DNA from: Geomonas oryzisoli
Lineage (GTDB): Bacteria; Desulfobacterota; Desulfuromonadia; Geobacterales; Geobacteraceae
Direction of reading: 5' to 3'
DNA length: 64,000 bases
NCBI RefSeq assembly: GCF_018986915.1
Contig: NZ_CP076723.1
Span: forward strand, 4,306,228 to 4,370,227
Position numbers and translations under genes: made by a program. Shown one piece after another: positions 25,025 to 32,913 of the stretch. The stretch's first letter is position 1; every line of letters begins with the position of its first letter. The notes beneath the pieces were generated by a model. That model was not told the DNA's origin, made no database searches, and saw nothing but the letters and a program-made list of their open reading frames with translations.

Positions 25025-27709
25025 TCATGTCCCTGTTTCGACTGACAAGCCTAAACCTACAATTTTGGATTCGTTAATAATCAGTGAGGTCCTTTTAACC
25101 CAGGGGACATACCAAGTTAGTAAAACCTTGTGCTTCACATCACATGTTATATTTAAAGCCGTACACAGCCTGAGCCACAAAACCATTCTAGCTTGCATGG
25201 TTGTGAACGAGGGTGACTTCAAAAAGACATAAGCAATAATTATGGCAGCATTAACCAAAGCGGTAAGAATGACTCCTTTAAGCGATTTCGGGCTCATGGC
25301 TGTTGCCAAGATTAGCCATGACACAAAAAAGGTGAATTTGGATGGCGAAAGACCGTCTAATAGACGGCTTGTAAACCATGAAAATTTTTGTTTTACGGCA
25401 TACCGATATGCCTCTTCAAACAGCAGTGCCCTTTGTAAAAAACGCACCATTCTGTTATCACTAAGAAAGGCACGGAGTAACTTGCCCGCTATGATATCTT
25501 TATTATTGCCCACAGAAAACTTGTCGCCAAGAATCTCACCGAGAAACTCTACAGATACTGGAAGTGTAATAACATCTTCAAGTATAGCAGCAGTCACTTT
25601 AAAAATTGCATTGGCTTTTTCAGACTCCCTGTTGATAATTTTATCAGCAACTACACTAGCAAAAAGGTATTCCATGAAAGACTTGTGACCAAACTTAAAT
25701 GCTCCTGGAGTTGAAGGATCATCAACAAGTATACCACAAGCTCTTACGTCAGTTTTTACATGTTCTATACCATACTCAGCATCTTTTATTCGTTGTTTCA
25801 GGGGTATTCTCACCTCACCAGTTATTGTTGTGGCAGAAGTCGAAATACAGTCAGGAATTATAAATACAAGCTCCTCTATCAGTTGGTTTAGTTGGTCCGA
25901 TAGTATCTGATTTGGCAGATTATGTACTGCCATGTAACTCGCTATGGCAGACATAAAGAATTCTCTTTCTGAGGTATTGAGTGCCATGAACTGGTTTGTG
26001 TCGGCTTCTTTTAACCCTTGCCTTCTGTAACTGTGTCGAATAAACAAATCCATGACAAAGGCTGAATTTAATTGCTCTACCTTTTCAAACAATCCTTCCG
26101 ACTCCCAAAGGGTCGAGACGATGTGAAGCAACGAAGGACGTGAAACAAGTTCGTTAAATCTCATATTCTGCTTAACCAGATTACATATCTGATCGCGCAC
26201 ATGACCTTTGTGCTGCCTAAGAGATTTTTCTATTTCATTTAATGTAAAAGGCAATAGCCGGACTGCTTCACAATATGGTTTGTTGGCTAACGCTTTTCCG
26301 ATGCCAAGAGCGTTCTTCATCTCTTCTTCATCTAAGAAAAAGTTAGGTCTGCCTGTTATGACAATTTTTGCCTTTGGGTAGCAGAATCCCCAGATGGTCC
26401 TAAAATGTTTAAGCCGCATCTCTGAATCCCCAATCAAGGCCATCTCATCAAATCCCTCAAAGATAAGCAAGAGCTTGCCTGCTATGTGTAGTTTCATCAA
26501 GGCTTGCGGATTAAGATTGTATTGCGCGGCCCAAGCGCCAATCAACTGCAATGGCGTTAGATTCCTGGGGCTTGTCCCCCTTAGTTCGATCAGCAGCGGT
26601 ATCCGTGTCGGGTTAGATTCCTTCAGCAATCGATAGGTAAACATTAGGGTAGCTGTACTTTTGCCTTGCCCATACTCTCCAAGCAGCGCAATTTGTTTTC
26701 CGTTTGTAATCCCCAGCCATTCCTTGAGATAATCTTCTACATTAACTGGCACCACATCTTCTTTGGCTTTTATATTTGTTACTGTTATTTGCGCAGGAAC
26801 ATAGACATCGTTGAGTTTAAAATCCGAGTCTGGCAAATTGTCTTTAAGCACTCTATTATTAATGTGGTTTTTGTAGTCCGTAAAATCTACCAAATTGGAC
26901 AAAAGAGCCTCTTCCCCCACTATTCTAACGGTATATCCTTTATGTTTTACCAACTTATCAGTATTGCCACCTAAAATTGCAATAATATGTTCTACATTGG
27001 TTTCGTCATAGTCACCTTGCTTGACGGTATATTCCACAAATTCTTTGATTTCTTTTTCCGTTACACTTTCGTGTACAGGGTACAAGAAAACAGGGCTATG
27101 CCCATCAACATTTTTCCCTATCCAATACCCAACGCTGTCGTGCCACCCACTCGGTGAGAACATGTACGAGGTTGAAGACAGCCTTATCAACTCTCTAGCC
27201 TGATCTTTCCAGGCCAACGAATCGGTAATTGGCTCTAATTCCATCACGTTACGCGTTTTAATTTCTGAAAATTGCACAGGTGGTGGGAGCCCCTTCGAAA
27301 TTCTTCTGAGTTCACTCACACCTTCGTTTATAATTCCAGTAGGCATGTTTCTTTGTTCGCGCTGGTACTGCTCGTAGCTTTTTAGCCCGTCCCAGCTTTT
27401 AAAAATACTAAGTATGGCCTGCACTGCTACGATATACACGAGAACCAACAGTGAATAATCTGTCCAATCAGCCTCTCGAACCTTTATTTCACTTGAGGTG
27501 ACATAGTTAAACAGTTGCAGGCCAATATGCCATGGCATCAAGTTGCTTTTCATTGATGTAAGTACTAACATTGACATTGACGTTATCGAAGCCAACGCCG
27601 CAAAAGCAAACCGTTCTCTCGTATACTGTTGTCTTTTTAAGTATATATAAACGCCATATGTGATGGCAGCTATTAACAGTAGTAACAAAATTACAAAAAG
27701 AATTTTCAT
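25025..27709 (-). CDS. membrane-anchored NACHT-type STAND NTPase
   Basis: 894 aa, AGGAG before the ATG. Three N-terminal hydrophobic helices (about 3-22, 36-52, 83-103), then a soluble region (165-300) of no recognised family. The NACHT core has Walker A GEYGQGKST (344-352), Walker B LLLIFEGFDE (413-422) and the sensor motif ITGRPN (451-456). A helical region with KFGHKSFMEYLFA (typical C-terminal to NACHT) follows, and two or three hydrophobic helices lie near 785-835. Bacterial NACHT proteins are known antiphage sensors; this one would act at the membrane. It is AT-rich compared with its neighbours, a sign of transfer, and sits 24 nt behind an Mrr-type nuclease gene. Confidence 0.82.
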   Translation of the reverse strand: MKILFVILLLLLIAAITYGVYIYLKRQQYTRERFAFAALASITSMSMLVLTSMKSNLMPWHIGLQLFNYVTSSEIKVREADWTDYSLLVLVYIVAVQAILSIFKSWDGLKSYEQYQREQRNMPTGIINEGVSELRRISKGLPPPVQFSEIKTRNVMELEPITDSLAWKDQARELIRLSSTSYMFSPSGWHDSVGYWIGKNVDGHSPVFLYPVHESVTEKEIKEFVEYTVKQGDYDETNVEHIIAILGGNTDKLVKHKGYTVRIVGEEALLSNLVDFTDYKNHINNRVLKDNLPDSDFKLNDVYVPAQITVTNIKAKEDVVPVNVEDYLKEWLGITNGKQIALLGEYGQGKSTATLMFTYRLLKESNPTRIPLLIELRGTSPRNLTPLQLIGAWAAQYNLNPQALMKLHIAGKLLLIFEGFDEMALIGDSEMRLKHFRTIWGFCYPKAKIVITGRPNFFLDEEEMKNALGIGKALANKPYCEAVRLLPFTLNEIEKSLRQHKGHVRDQICNLVKQNMRFNELVSRPSLLHIVSTLWESEGLFEKVEQLNSAFVMDLFIRHSYRRQGLKEADTNQFMALNTSEREFFMSAIASYMAVHNLPNQILSDQLNQLIEELVFIIPDCISTSATTITGEVRIPLKQRIKDAEYGIEHVKTDVRACGILVDDPSTPGAFKFGHKSFMEYLFASVVADKIINRESEKANAIFKVTAAILEDVITLPVSVEFLGEILGDKFSVGNNKDIIAGKLLRAFLSDNRMVRFLQRALLFEEAYRYAVKQKFSWFTSRLLDGLSPSKFTFFVSWLILATAMSPKSLKGVILTALVNAAIIIAYVFLKSPSFTTMQARMVLWLRLCTALNITCDVKHKVLLTWYVPWVKRTSLIINESKIVGLGLSVETGT

Positions 27710-27733
27710 ATTAGGCTCCTAGTATCTCCGCAT

Positions 27734-28411
27734 TTATGCGGAATAATATACATTCAATCTGTTCCACGCAAAATTACCTACCCCAACGATACAACACGAC
27801 TTTCGGTTGAGGCTACAAAGGGCTTTTAGTTCAAGGGATAGCCCTTCAGTAACATTCTCATCATCTTGGGTGAAATCACCAGTGGTGACGAAATAGCCGG
27901 CGGCGGCTCCGGCGGCGGCCATCACTCCGTAAAATTCGCGTACCGGCTGAACGCTGACCTTGTATGCCTTCCATTGCTTGCACTGCACCAGGTGCTTTTC
28001 TCTCCCCTTGCGCAGGACAAGATCGATGCCGCCGTCCGGACCGCTGCCACCCTCTCGCGCGACCTCAAATCCGTTCCGCTTGAAGTGCTCGGCGACCAGG
28101 GTCTCGAACTCGCCCCAGGTCATTTCGTTCAAAGAGGCGACATCGGTACGGGACTTGACGGTTTCGTTGAGCTTGCGCTGCTTTAGGGAATTGTACCCGG
28201 AGATGCCTGCTGCGATTAGAAAAGCAGGAGCAAGAAACATCTGACAAAACATCGCCACTATCGGTGCTACTAGATTGCCGGGGGCTTGGGAGGGTATTGA
28301 GCGGGACATGAGAAAGGTTACAATGGCAAGGACCACCGATACCCACCACGGGAATTTGCTGGCGATGATAATGACATCTTCGATGGGGCTGGTGCGCGGT
28401 CTTCGTGCCAT
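27734..28411 (-). CDS. membrane-anchored Mrr-like restriction endonuclease
   Basis: 225 aa from ATG at 28411 (AGGAG 14 nt upstream, a long spacing); a GTG at 28450 would add 13 residues but has no RBS. Two hydrophobic helices (about 21-36 and 48-72) precede a Mrr_cat domain at 95-215: MTWGEFETLVAEHFKRNGFEV, catalytic Asp130 in GPDGGIDLVL and the QCK motif (Gln143-Cys-Lys145), then YFVTTGDFTQD. Mrr-type nucleases cut modified or foreign DNA. First gene of a two-gene operon with the NACHT NTPase. GC is higher here than in the NTPase gene. Confidence 0.85.
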   Translation of the reverse strand: MARRPRTSPIEDVIIIASKFPWWVSVVLAIVTFLMSRSIPSQAPGNLVAPIVAMFCQMFLAPAFLIAAGISGYNSLKQRKLNETVKSRTDVASLNEMTWGEFETLVAEHFKRNGFEVAREGGSGPDGGIDLVLRKGREKHLVQCKQWKAYKVSVQPVREFYGVMAAAGAAAGYFVTTGDFTQDDENVTEGLSLELKALCSLNRKSCCIVGVGNFAWNRLNVYYSA

Positions 28412-28545
28412 GGGACTTTGCGGAACTCCTGAGGGGATAATCGTAAACACACAATTAGCACATAGAATAGCTTTAATAAAGTAGAATCAACACGCAATCT
28501 AATTTGTAACGCAAAGCCGCAAAGGCGCAAAGAGAGACACATTTT

Positions 28546-28572
28546 AACAGGGATAAAGGGGATAAAAGGGAT
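28546..28572. repeat. dispersed GGGATAAA repeat, copy 1
   Basis: Core ACAGGGATAAAGGGGATAAA. Related copies at 30182-30203 and 31062-31088. Copies 1 and 2 are preceded by a stretch rich in CGCAAAG (28510-28531 and 30150-30174). Confidence 0.75.
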
Positions 28573-28603
28573 GGGCACGGGGGATTGGGAGGTTCCGGGG
28601 GGC

Positions 28604-28990
28604 GGTTGCACTATTGCTGACGGAATAAGCCAAAACCGAAATCGGTTTGCACTATTCTGAACGGAATAGTGCTATTTCGGTTTGGTTTTGCACTATTTCA
28701 AACGGAATAGTGCAAACTCGGACCAAAATCTCACGATTTCAAATGGAATAGTGAGATTTCAGATGGGAATTGCACTATTCTGTTGGAAATAGCACTATTT
28801 CCACCCAAAATCTCACTATTCAGCTCAAAATCTCACTATTTCTTTCAAGATTGCACTATTTCAGTTGGAATAGTGAGATTTCGATCAGGAATTGCACTAT
28901 TCCAGATGAAATAAGGAGATTTCAGATGAAATAGCACTATTTCCAACAAAATCTCACTATTTTGGTTGGGACTGCAGGATTTGCCTGGGA
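28604..28990. repeat. array of about 19 diverged 20-21-bp units
   Basis: ACTATT (one time ACGATT) begins at 28610, 28651, 28692, 28733, 28774, 28794, 28815, 28835, 28855, 28896, 28936 and 28956: spacings are 20-21 or 40-41. Its reverse, AATAGT or a close variant, fills the missing steps (28624, 28665, 28706, 28747, 28788, 28869, 28909, 28929). A typical unit is AAATCTCACTATTTC plus about five variable bases. Several neighbours form perfect hairpins, such as GCACTATT...AATAGTGC at 28649-28672 and 28690-28713. The array is AT-rich, non-coding, and lies upstream of the Mrr-NACHT operon. Confidence 0.85.
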
Positions 28991-29146
28991 CGGCCTCCAA
29001 CGGCAGGGGGTTGGACTGCCATCAGCGGGTGTGAGTACGAGAAAGGGGCGGTTTTGTGTGACTCGGACGGTGAGGATGGGGAGTTTCTGGCGGGGATTCA
29101 GGTTGTGAGGTGAGAGACGGGACCATTCGAGGGGATGAATAAACGA

Positions 29147-29174
29147 AAGCGGCTGCACGTTGGTGCAGCCGCTT
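29147..29174 (-). terminator. terminator of the fibronectin-III gene
   Basis: AAGCGGCTGCAC pairs with GTGCAGCCGCTT over a 4-nt loop. It lies about 145 nt beyond the stop, between the gene and the 28604 array. Confidence 0.65.
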
Positions 29175-29196
29175 GGTGGTAATGGCTAATTCAGGC

Positions 29197-29231
29197 AAAT
29201 CCCCCCTGTCCCCCCTTCGCAAAGGGGGGAA
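29197..29231. repeat. CCCCCTTTG-family repeat, copy 2
   Basis: AAATCCCCCCTGTCCCCCC followed by TTCGCAAAGGGGGG. Same family as 7811-7844. Confidence 0.7.
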
Positions 29232-29317
29232 CTGTGGTTCCTCCGATCCGCTTCGTGGCTGCGCCGTCCGCAGTTCCCGGGATTGTTTGAAGAACCTTCG
29301 CGTACAGGAAGCTGCTT

Positions 29318-29968
29318 TTAGATGATGATCAGTTCGACTACCTCGGACCAGGGGCCGACGCCGGCATCGTTTATCAGCCTGGCCCTGAAGTAGGCCCTGC
29401 GCGCCGGCTCTAAACCGTCGACGGTGAAGTGGCAGTAATGGGACATCTTCAGGGCCTGCCACGAATCTTCCTGCGCGGGATTACCGTAACAGATCTGTAC
29501 ATCGACACTCGCCTTTCCCTCCCAACTGTTGACGTACATCTTCACTCCACCTGATCTGTCACCATGACTGACCTTGAACTTGTTGAACTTCTTGGGCAGC
29601 TTCACGGTAGTGCTCCGCGGCGCCTTTTGCTGTCTATTGACAGGTACGCCCTCCAGTTGGCTGGGATCATTGGTGTGGGTCGCAAACATGACCACGTACT
29701 GGCAGGAGAACTTTATAGAGTTGATAATCTTCTCCCGCTTCTCTTGCCTTAAGGGTTCCTTCGATGGGTCCAGGCGTGCCGCATTTGATGCGTGCTTGAT
29801 GTCCTGTGCTTCCTCCCTCAGATTGCCCGGGCCTGGAATACAGATTGGGATGGTTTGCCCCTTGTAGGCCGGATGTTCCTCCAGGTGGTCGGCCAGGGTT
29901 TCGCCGCAGAGGGCCAGGTCGCCGTCGGAAAGGTCTTTCAGGCCGGTGATGTCGAAAGGTTCGCTCAT
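29318..29968 (-). CDS. fibronectin type III domain protein, unknown function
   Basis: 216 aa from ATG at 29968 (GGGAG upstream); longer starts run into repeat DNA. The C-terminal 90 residues form an FnIII fold, ending in YCHFTVDGLEPARRAYFRAR and INDAGVGPWSEVVEL. The N-terminal half (FDITGLKDLSDGDLALCGET) is not recognised. No signal peptide. FnIII modules bind proteins or polysaccharides; in this island it may belong with the secreted-effector genes, but nothing shows that directly. Confidence 0.65.
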   Translation of the reverse strand: MSEPFDITGLKDLSDGDLALCGETLADHLEEHPAYKGQTIPICIPGPGNLREEAQDIKHASNAARLDPSKEPLRQEKREKIINSIKFSCQYVVMFATHTNDPSQLEGVPVNRQQKAPRSTTVKLPKKFNKFKVSHGDRSGGVKMYVNSWEGKASVDVQICYGNPAQEDSWQALKMSHYCHFTVDGLEPARRAYFRARLINDAGVGPWSEVVELIII

Positions 29969-30181
29969 AGTAGGCTCCCGTGTTCGTGTGGAATGATGGG
30001 ATAAAGTATTAGCCGCTACAAATATTGTTGTCAAGTAGGGCGGTGCGATTCGCTCCTTGGCGGGTACATCCTTTGGCGCATTTGAAAGCTCATCCACAGA
30101 CAGTGCAGAGCTCCACGGAGGCTCCAGAGGAAGACCTGAAGGCATCTCACGCAAAGGCGCGGAGACGCAAAGTGAAGCGAT

Positions 30182-30203
30182 CTACAGGGATAAAAGGGAT
30201 AAC
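30182..30203. repeat. dispersed GGGATAAA repeat, copy 2
   Basis: CTACAGGGATAAAAGGGATA, a shortened version of 28546-28572. The surrounding gap 29969-30334 holds no recognised gene. Confidence 0.7.
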
Positions 30204-30334
30204 TGCGAGCTGCTGCCGGTGGGCAACGGAGGTCTCCCTAAGGCTTGGGTTCCATGAGCTAAGACTGGGACGCAATCACTTGTCAGGTTGACGCCCGTGC
30301 GCCAATGACGTACCGTATTTCAGGGGGAATATCC

Positions 30335-30637
30335 ATGAGCGATGAACTTTTCAAGGAGTTGTTGGAAAGTGTGAAGCAGGGTGCGGCGATAATGAAAGGA
30401 GAGACGGAACCCTCCCGTTCTTTTGACTTTCCTGAAACGGAGGTTCGTGCTCTGCGCGAGAGATTCGGGCTGTCCCAGGATAAGTTTGCAAACCTCGTCG
30501 GAATCAGCGTCGGGACGCTGCGAAACTGGGAACAGGGGCGGCGCAAGCCGGAAGGCCCAGCGCGAGTGCTGCTGAGAATTGCGTTACTGCATCCTGAAGC
30601 TTTGCTGGACGTCGGTGGGAGGCAAAAACGGGTGTAG
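30335..30637 (+). CDS. NadS-like HTH antitoxin without visible toxin
   Basis: 100 aa from ATG at 30335 (MSDELFKELLESVKQG). The pattern EVRALRERFGLSQDKFANLV then GTLRNWEQGRRKPEGPARVLL is the NadS/HigA-2 type helix-turn-helix that pairs with RelE toxins. No RelE gene lies before it, where it is expected, nor after. It may be an orphan left after toxin loss or a stand-alone regulator. Confidence 0.82.
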   Translation: MSDELFKELLESVKQGAAIMKGETEPSRSFDFPETEVRALRERFGLSQDKFANLVGISVGTLRNWEQGRRKPEGPARVLLRIALLHPEALLDVGGRQKRV

Positions 30638-30653
30638 ACATTGGGCAGCAGTA

Positions 30654-30758
30654 ATGCTCGTTCAGTCATGGTTCGAGATCCACAAGGATGATCTGCTGAC
30701 CGACTGGCACCTTGCCGTAAATGACCAGAATCCTTTGCTCATAAAGCCTTTGGAGTAG
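30654..30758 (+). pseudogene. C-terminal remnant of a DUF4160 gene
   Basis: 34 codons: SWFEIHKDDLLTDWHLAVND then PLLIKPLE. This is the conserved end of DUF4160 proteins, which normally have about 50 more residues in front and sit just before a DUF2442 gene, as here (2 nt before the next start). The front is gone; the short frame still has an ATG and could be translated. Confidence 0.65.
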
Positions 30759-30760
30759 TC

Positions 30761-31045
30761 ATGAATAAAGTGGTTTCAGTAAAACCATTGGAGGACAAAA
30801 AAGTAGCGGTCGTCCTTTCCGATGGCAGGTCAGGCTTTTTCGATGTCGCCCCCTATATCAAAAGCGATTTTTTCCAGCGCTTGAATGAGGAGGCGTACTT
30901 CAGGCGGGTCTCCCTCTTCTTCACCGGCATCGGCTGGCCCGAAGGGCAGGATCTTGGTTCCGACACCATCGCGGCGGAGTTGCAGCCAATGCCGGAGCAG
31001 CAGGAGTCATCGTGTAACGGGGCGCAGTTCCGCGAGGGCCCTTAG
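30761..31045 (+). CDS. DUF2442 protein
   Basis: 94 aa. VVSVKPLEDKKVAVVLSDGRSGFFDVAPYI is the DUF2442 pattern and FRRVSLFFTGIGWPEGQDLG its second conserved block. The last 20 residues look like read-through from a lost stop rather than family sequence. DUF4160-DUF2442 pairs behave like small two-gene modules of unknown role, possibly toxin-antitoxin; here the first partner is broken. Confidence 0.8.
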   Translation: MNKVVSVKPLEDKKVAVVLSDGRSGFFDVAPYIKSDFFQRLNEEAYFRRVSLFFTGIGWPEGQDLGSDTIAAELQPMPEQQESSCNGAQFREGP

Positions 31046-31061
31046 GAAACCAGAAACAACT

Positions 31062-31088
31062 AACAGGGATGAAGGGGATAAAAGGGAT
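31062..31088. repeat. dispersed GGGATAAA repeat, copy 3
   Basis: Core ACAGGGATGAAGGGGATAAA, one base different from copy 1 across this core. Confidence 0.75.
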
Positions 31089-31165
31089 AACCTGCCCCTG
31101 GGAGGGTGGGCTGTGACCCCACACTCTTGGGAGGAGAGCTTGGGCGATGTTAAATTTGGGCTCTG

Positions 31166-31495
31166 CTACCTGTCCGCGATGCCTATCCACAATGCCAATA
31201 GTCTCGTGATCTCGGACATCTGTTTGTCAGACAAGTTCCCTATGACATCACCTACTTTTTGGCGGGGCACGGTCATTAGCTTGTCCACCTGAACAAAAGA
31301 GGGGGCTGACAGCCCATTCTCTGCCGTCGGTGCGAGCTTGTAACGATAGAGCGGGGCATCCAACATAAAGGATGTCAGGAGACAGAGCGTTACGCTTGGG
31401 TGCTCAGAAAAGTAGTCGGTTTGGACCACAAGAGCAGGTCGTGGTTTGCCATAATCACCTGCAGTGGTCACCAGGACGACATCTCCCCGTTTCAT
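31166..31495 (-). CDS. mazF: MazF-type toxin
   Basis: 109 aa. MKRGDVVLVTTAGDYGKPRPALVVQ is the MazF opening, LCLLTSFMLDAPLYR the middle and SFVQVDKLMTVPRQKVGDVIG the conserved DK-x-T block near the end. It overlaps its antitoxin by 4 nt (ATGA). Distinct from the toxin at 8-343 in sequence. Expected to be a mRNA endoribonuclease. Confidence 0.92.
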   Translation of the reverse strand: MKRGDVVLVTTAGDYGKPRPALVVQTDYFSEHPSVTLCLLTSFMLDAPLYRYKLAPTAENGLSAPSFVQVDKLMTVPRQKVGDVIGNLSDKQMSEITRLLALWIGIADR

Positions 31496-31698
31496 TCCTC
31501 ACCCCAGTCGGCCACCTCAGCCATGTCTTCCAAGTCCTGCAGATTCTGCGGGTCTTGAAGCGCGAGCCGCGATTGTCTGAGGCATTCGGCCTCAAAACCA
31601 GGGGTCGCTGGATCGGGAACCCATATCTGAACCGGCTTCAATCCAGCTTCACGAAGTTTTGCCCTGTAATTTTGCACTCTATCTCTTGTCGGCTGCAT
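31492..31698 (-). CDS. DUF3018/MazE-like antitoxin
   Basis: 68 aa, RBS AAGGGGAG. RDRVQNYRAKLREAGLKPVQ then WVPDPATPGFEAECLRQSRL is the DUF3018 family, whose members pair with MazF-type toxins. The acidic C-terminus probably binds the toxin. An inverted repeat upstream (31728-31748) is a likely operator. Confidence 0.88.
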   Translation of the reverse strand: MQPTRDRVQNYRAKLREAGLKPVQIWVPDPATPGFEAECLRQSRLALQDPQNLQDLEDMAEVADWGEE

Positions 31699-31727
31699 AA
31701 CACTCCCCTTTCGTTACATGAAACAAC

Positions 31728-31748
31728 ACTTTACACTCCTTGTAAAGT
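31728..31748. promoter_or_regulatory. inverted repeat upstream of the MazEF pair
   Basis: ACTTTACA and TGTAAAGT around CTCCT, 30 bp before the antitoxin start. On the minus strand it includes a TTTACA that could be a -35 box. Confidence 0.55.
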
Positions 31749-31753
31749 ATTCT

Positions 31754-32290
31754 TTACCGCTTGCGTTTCAACAGGAGGATGGTGTTGTCGTACCAGCGAG
31801 TAGCGGCATTGCCACCGGGCAGGAGTGCGATCCAGTTTTCTCCTCCAGGGCCAAATGGCACATCAGGACCAAAGTCTCCTTTTCCGCACCCGACCCAATA
31901 AACCGTCACGCTCGCACCGCCATCTGCCGCCAGCATGTACCTTTTAGATGCAGCTGACTGTTCTAATTCCTCTTGCCTTGCCATCGTCTTCGCCAACAAG
32001 CCATCGAGGGTGCTCCGTTGCTCTGTGATGTTCGGTCCTATACACCACAGCGTCTCCGGCAAATTGCCTCTGGCTTCTGTGCGTTGAATTGTGACCGTCT
32101 TACCAAGTAAGCTCTTGTCATCATATTCGTAGTAGGTGCGGGCGGTAAAAGTACTGTCCAGACGAACCCCAACCACTTGCCACTTGCCTATAAGTTCTTT
32201 GGGGAAACCTCTGCGCGCATCTGCCTGGAGAGGAGTAGGTTGAATTATCAGGCTCACCAACAGGAGTGGCATCAAGAGATTCGGCGTCAC
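31754..32290 (-). CDS. exported small protein, third gene of the lysozyme-like effector operon
   Basis: 178 aa from GTG at 32290, with GGAGG upstream. Residues 1-24 are a signal peptide (LLMPLLLVSLIIQPTPLQA). The mature part (GKWQVVGVRLD, TLWCIGPNI, VYWVGCGKGDFGP) has two cysteines and a beta-rich look reminiscent of lipocalin-like immunity proteins, but no family is recognised. It follows the gene at 32329 by 38 nt. Second candidate immunity protein for the effector at 32900, or for another cell's effector. Confidence 0.6.
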   Translation of the reverse strand: MTPNLLMPLLLVSLIIQPTPLQADARRGFPKELIGKWQVVGVRLDSTFTARTYYEYDDKSLLGKTVTIQRTEARGNLPETLWCIGPNITEQRSTLDGLLAKTMARQEELEQSAASKRYMLAADGGASVTVYWVGCGKGDFGPDVPFGPGGENWIALLPGGNAATRWYDNTILLLKRKR

Positions 32291-32328
32291 CTGTTACCTC
32301 CAAACTTTCAAGGCTACTTCGGATATGG

Positions 32329-32913
32329 CTAAGGCTTGATGAGAGCTGTAAGTTTGCGGCGCAGGGGAGACCATTTTGCTACGGTCTTTTTCGAAGCCGG
32401 CGGCAGTTTGTAGCCATCGTCTCTAGTTACGTTCAAAGCTGTGGCTGATGCGTCTATGTAGTAGATGCGGTAGCAGTAGGGATTCACATCGGTGTCTGCT
32501 GGTTCCTTTTCTAACACGATTAACGATGTAGATTTCTTTCGTTGGTTTGGATCACAAAGTGGAACTCTGCCAAATCTGTCCGGCACGCCCTCCTTCATGA
32601 GCTCAGGTAGGTATTGCGACCTGTAATATCTGCCATCTTCAATCTCGTATGCAGCTGAATTGCTTTGACGATTGGTAATAAACACTGTCGAGGCGCCAGT
32701 AGCTGGGTCGCTGCATTGTATCAAGGTAGCTCCTGTTGGCTCGCTGTACGCCACTAAGCCCGCCAGATGAGAACATGGCGCCGTCATTTGCTCTGCTGGT
32801 ACATGGAACGAGCAAACCGCTGAGGAGCAAACTGCTTGTTCCTGAGCCCATGCAGCGTACGAAAGGACCTGTAGAGCTGCAAGTGCAGTAAGTAGTTGCT
32901 TAAAGACGCACAT
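32329..32913 (-). CDS. exported small protein, candidate immunity protein
   Basis: 194 aa. Residues 1-23 form a signal peptide (LLTALAALQVLSYAAWA). The mature part has six or more cysteines and ends in a basic tail (KWSPLRRKLTALIKP). Family not recognised. It overlaps the lysozyme-like gene by 14 nt, so translation of the two is coupled. A periplasmic protein so tightly joined to an unsecreted muramidase-like gene fits an immunity role. Confidence 0.65.
   Translation of the reverse strand: MCVFKQLLTALAALQVLSYAAWAQEQAVCSSAVCSFHVPAEQMTAPCSHLAGLVAYSEPTGATLIQCSDPATGASTVFITNRQSNSAAYEIEDGRYYRSQYLPELMKEGVPDRFGRVPLCDPNQRKKSTSLIVLEKEPADTDVNPYCYRIYYIDASATALNVTRDDGYKLPPASKKTVAKWSPLRRKLTALIKP

Noticed and set aside
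24650..25045. 131-aa plus-strand frame over RayT copy 4
   Set aside because: Antisense to a clear transposase fragment and runs into repeat DNA; no RBS.
28604..28990. Array read as a CRISPR
   Set aside because: Units are 20-21 bp with no separate constant repeat and unique spacer, cores are inverted relative to one another, and no cas gene is present.
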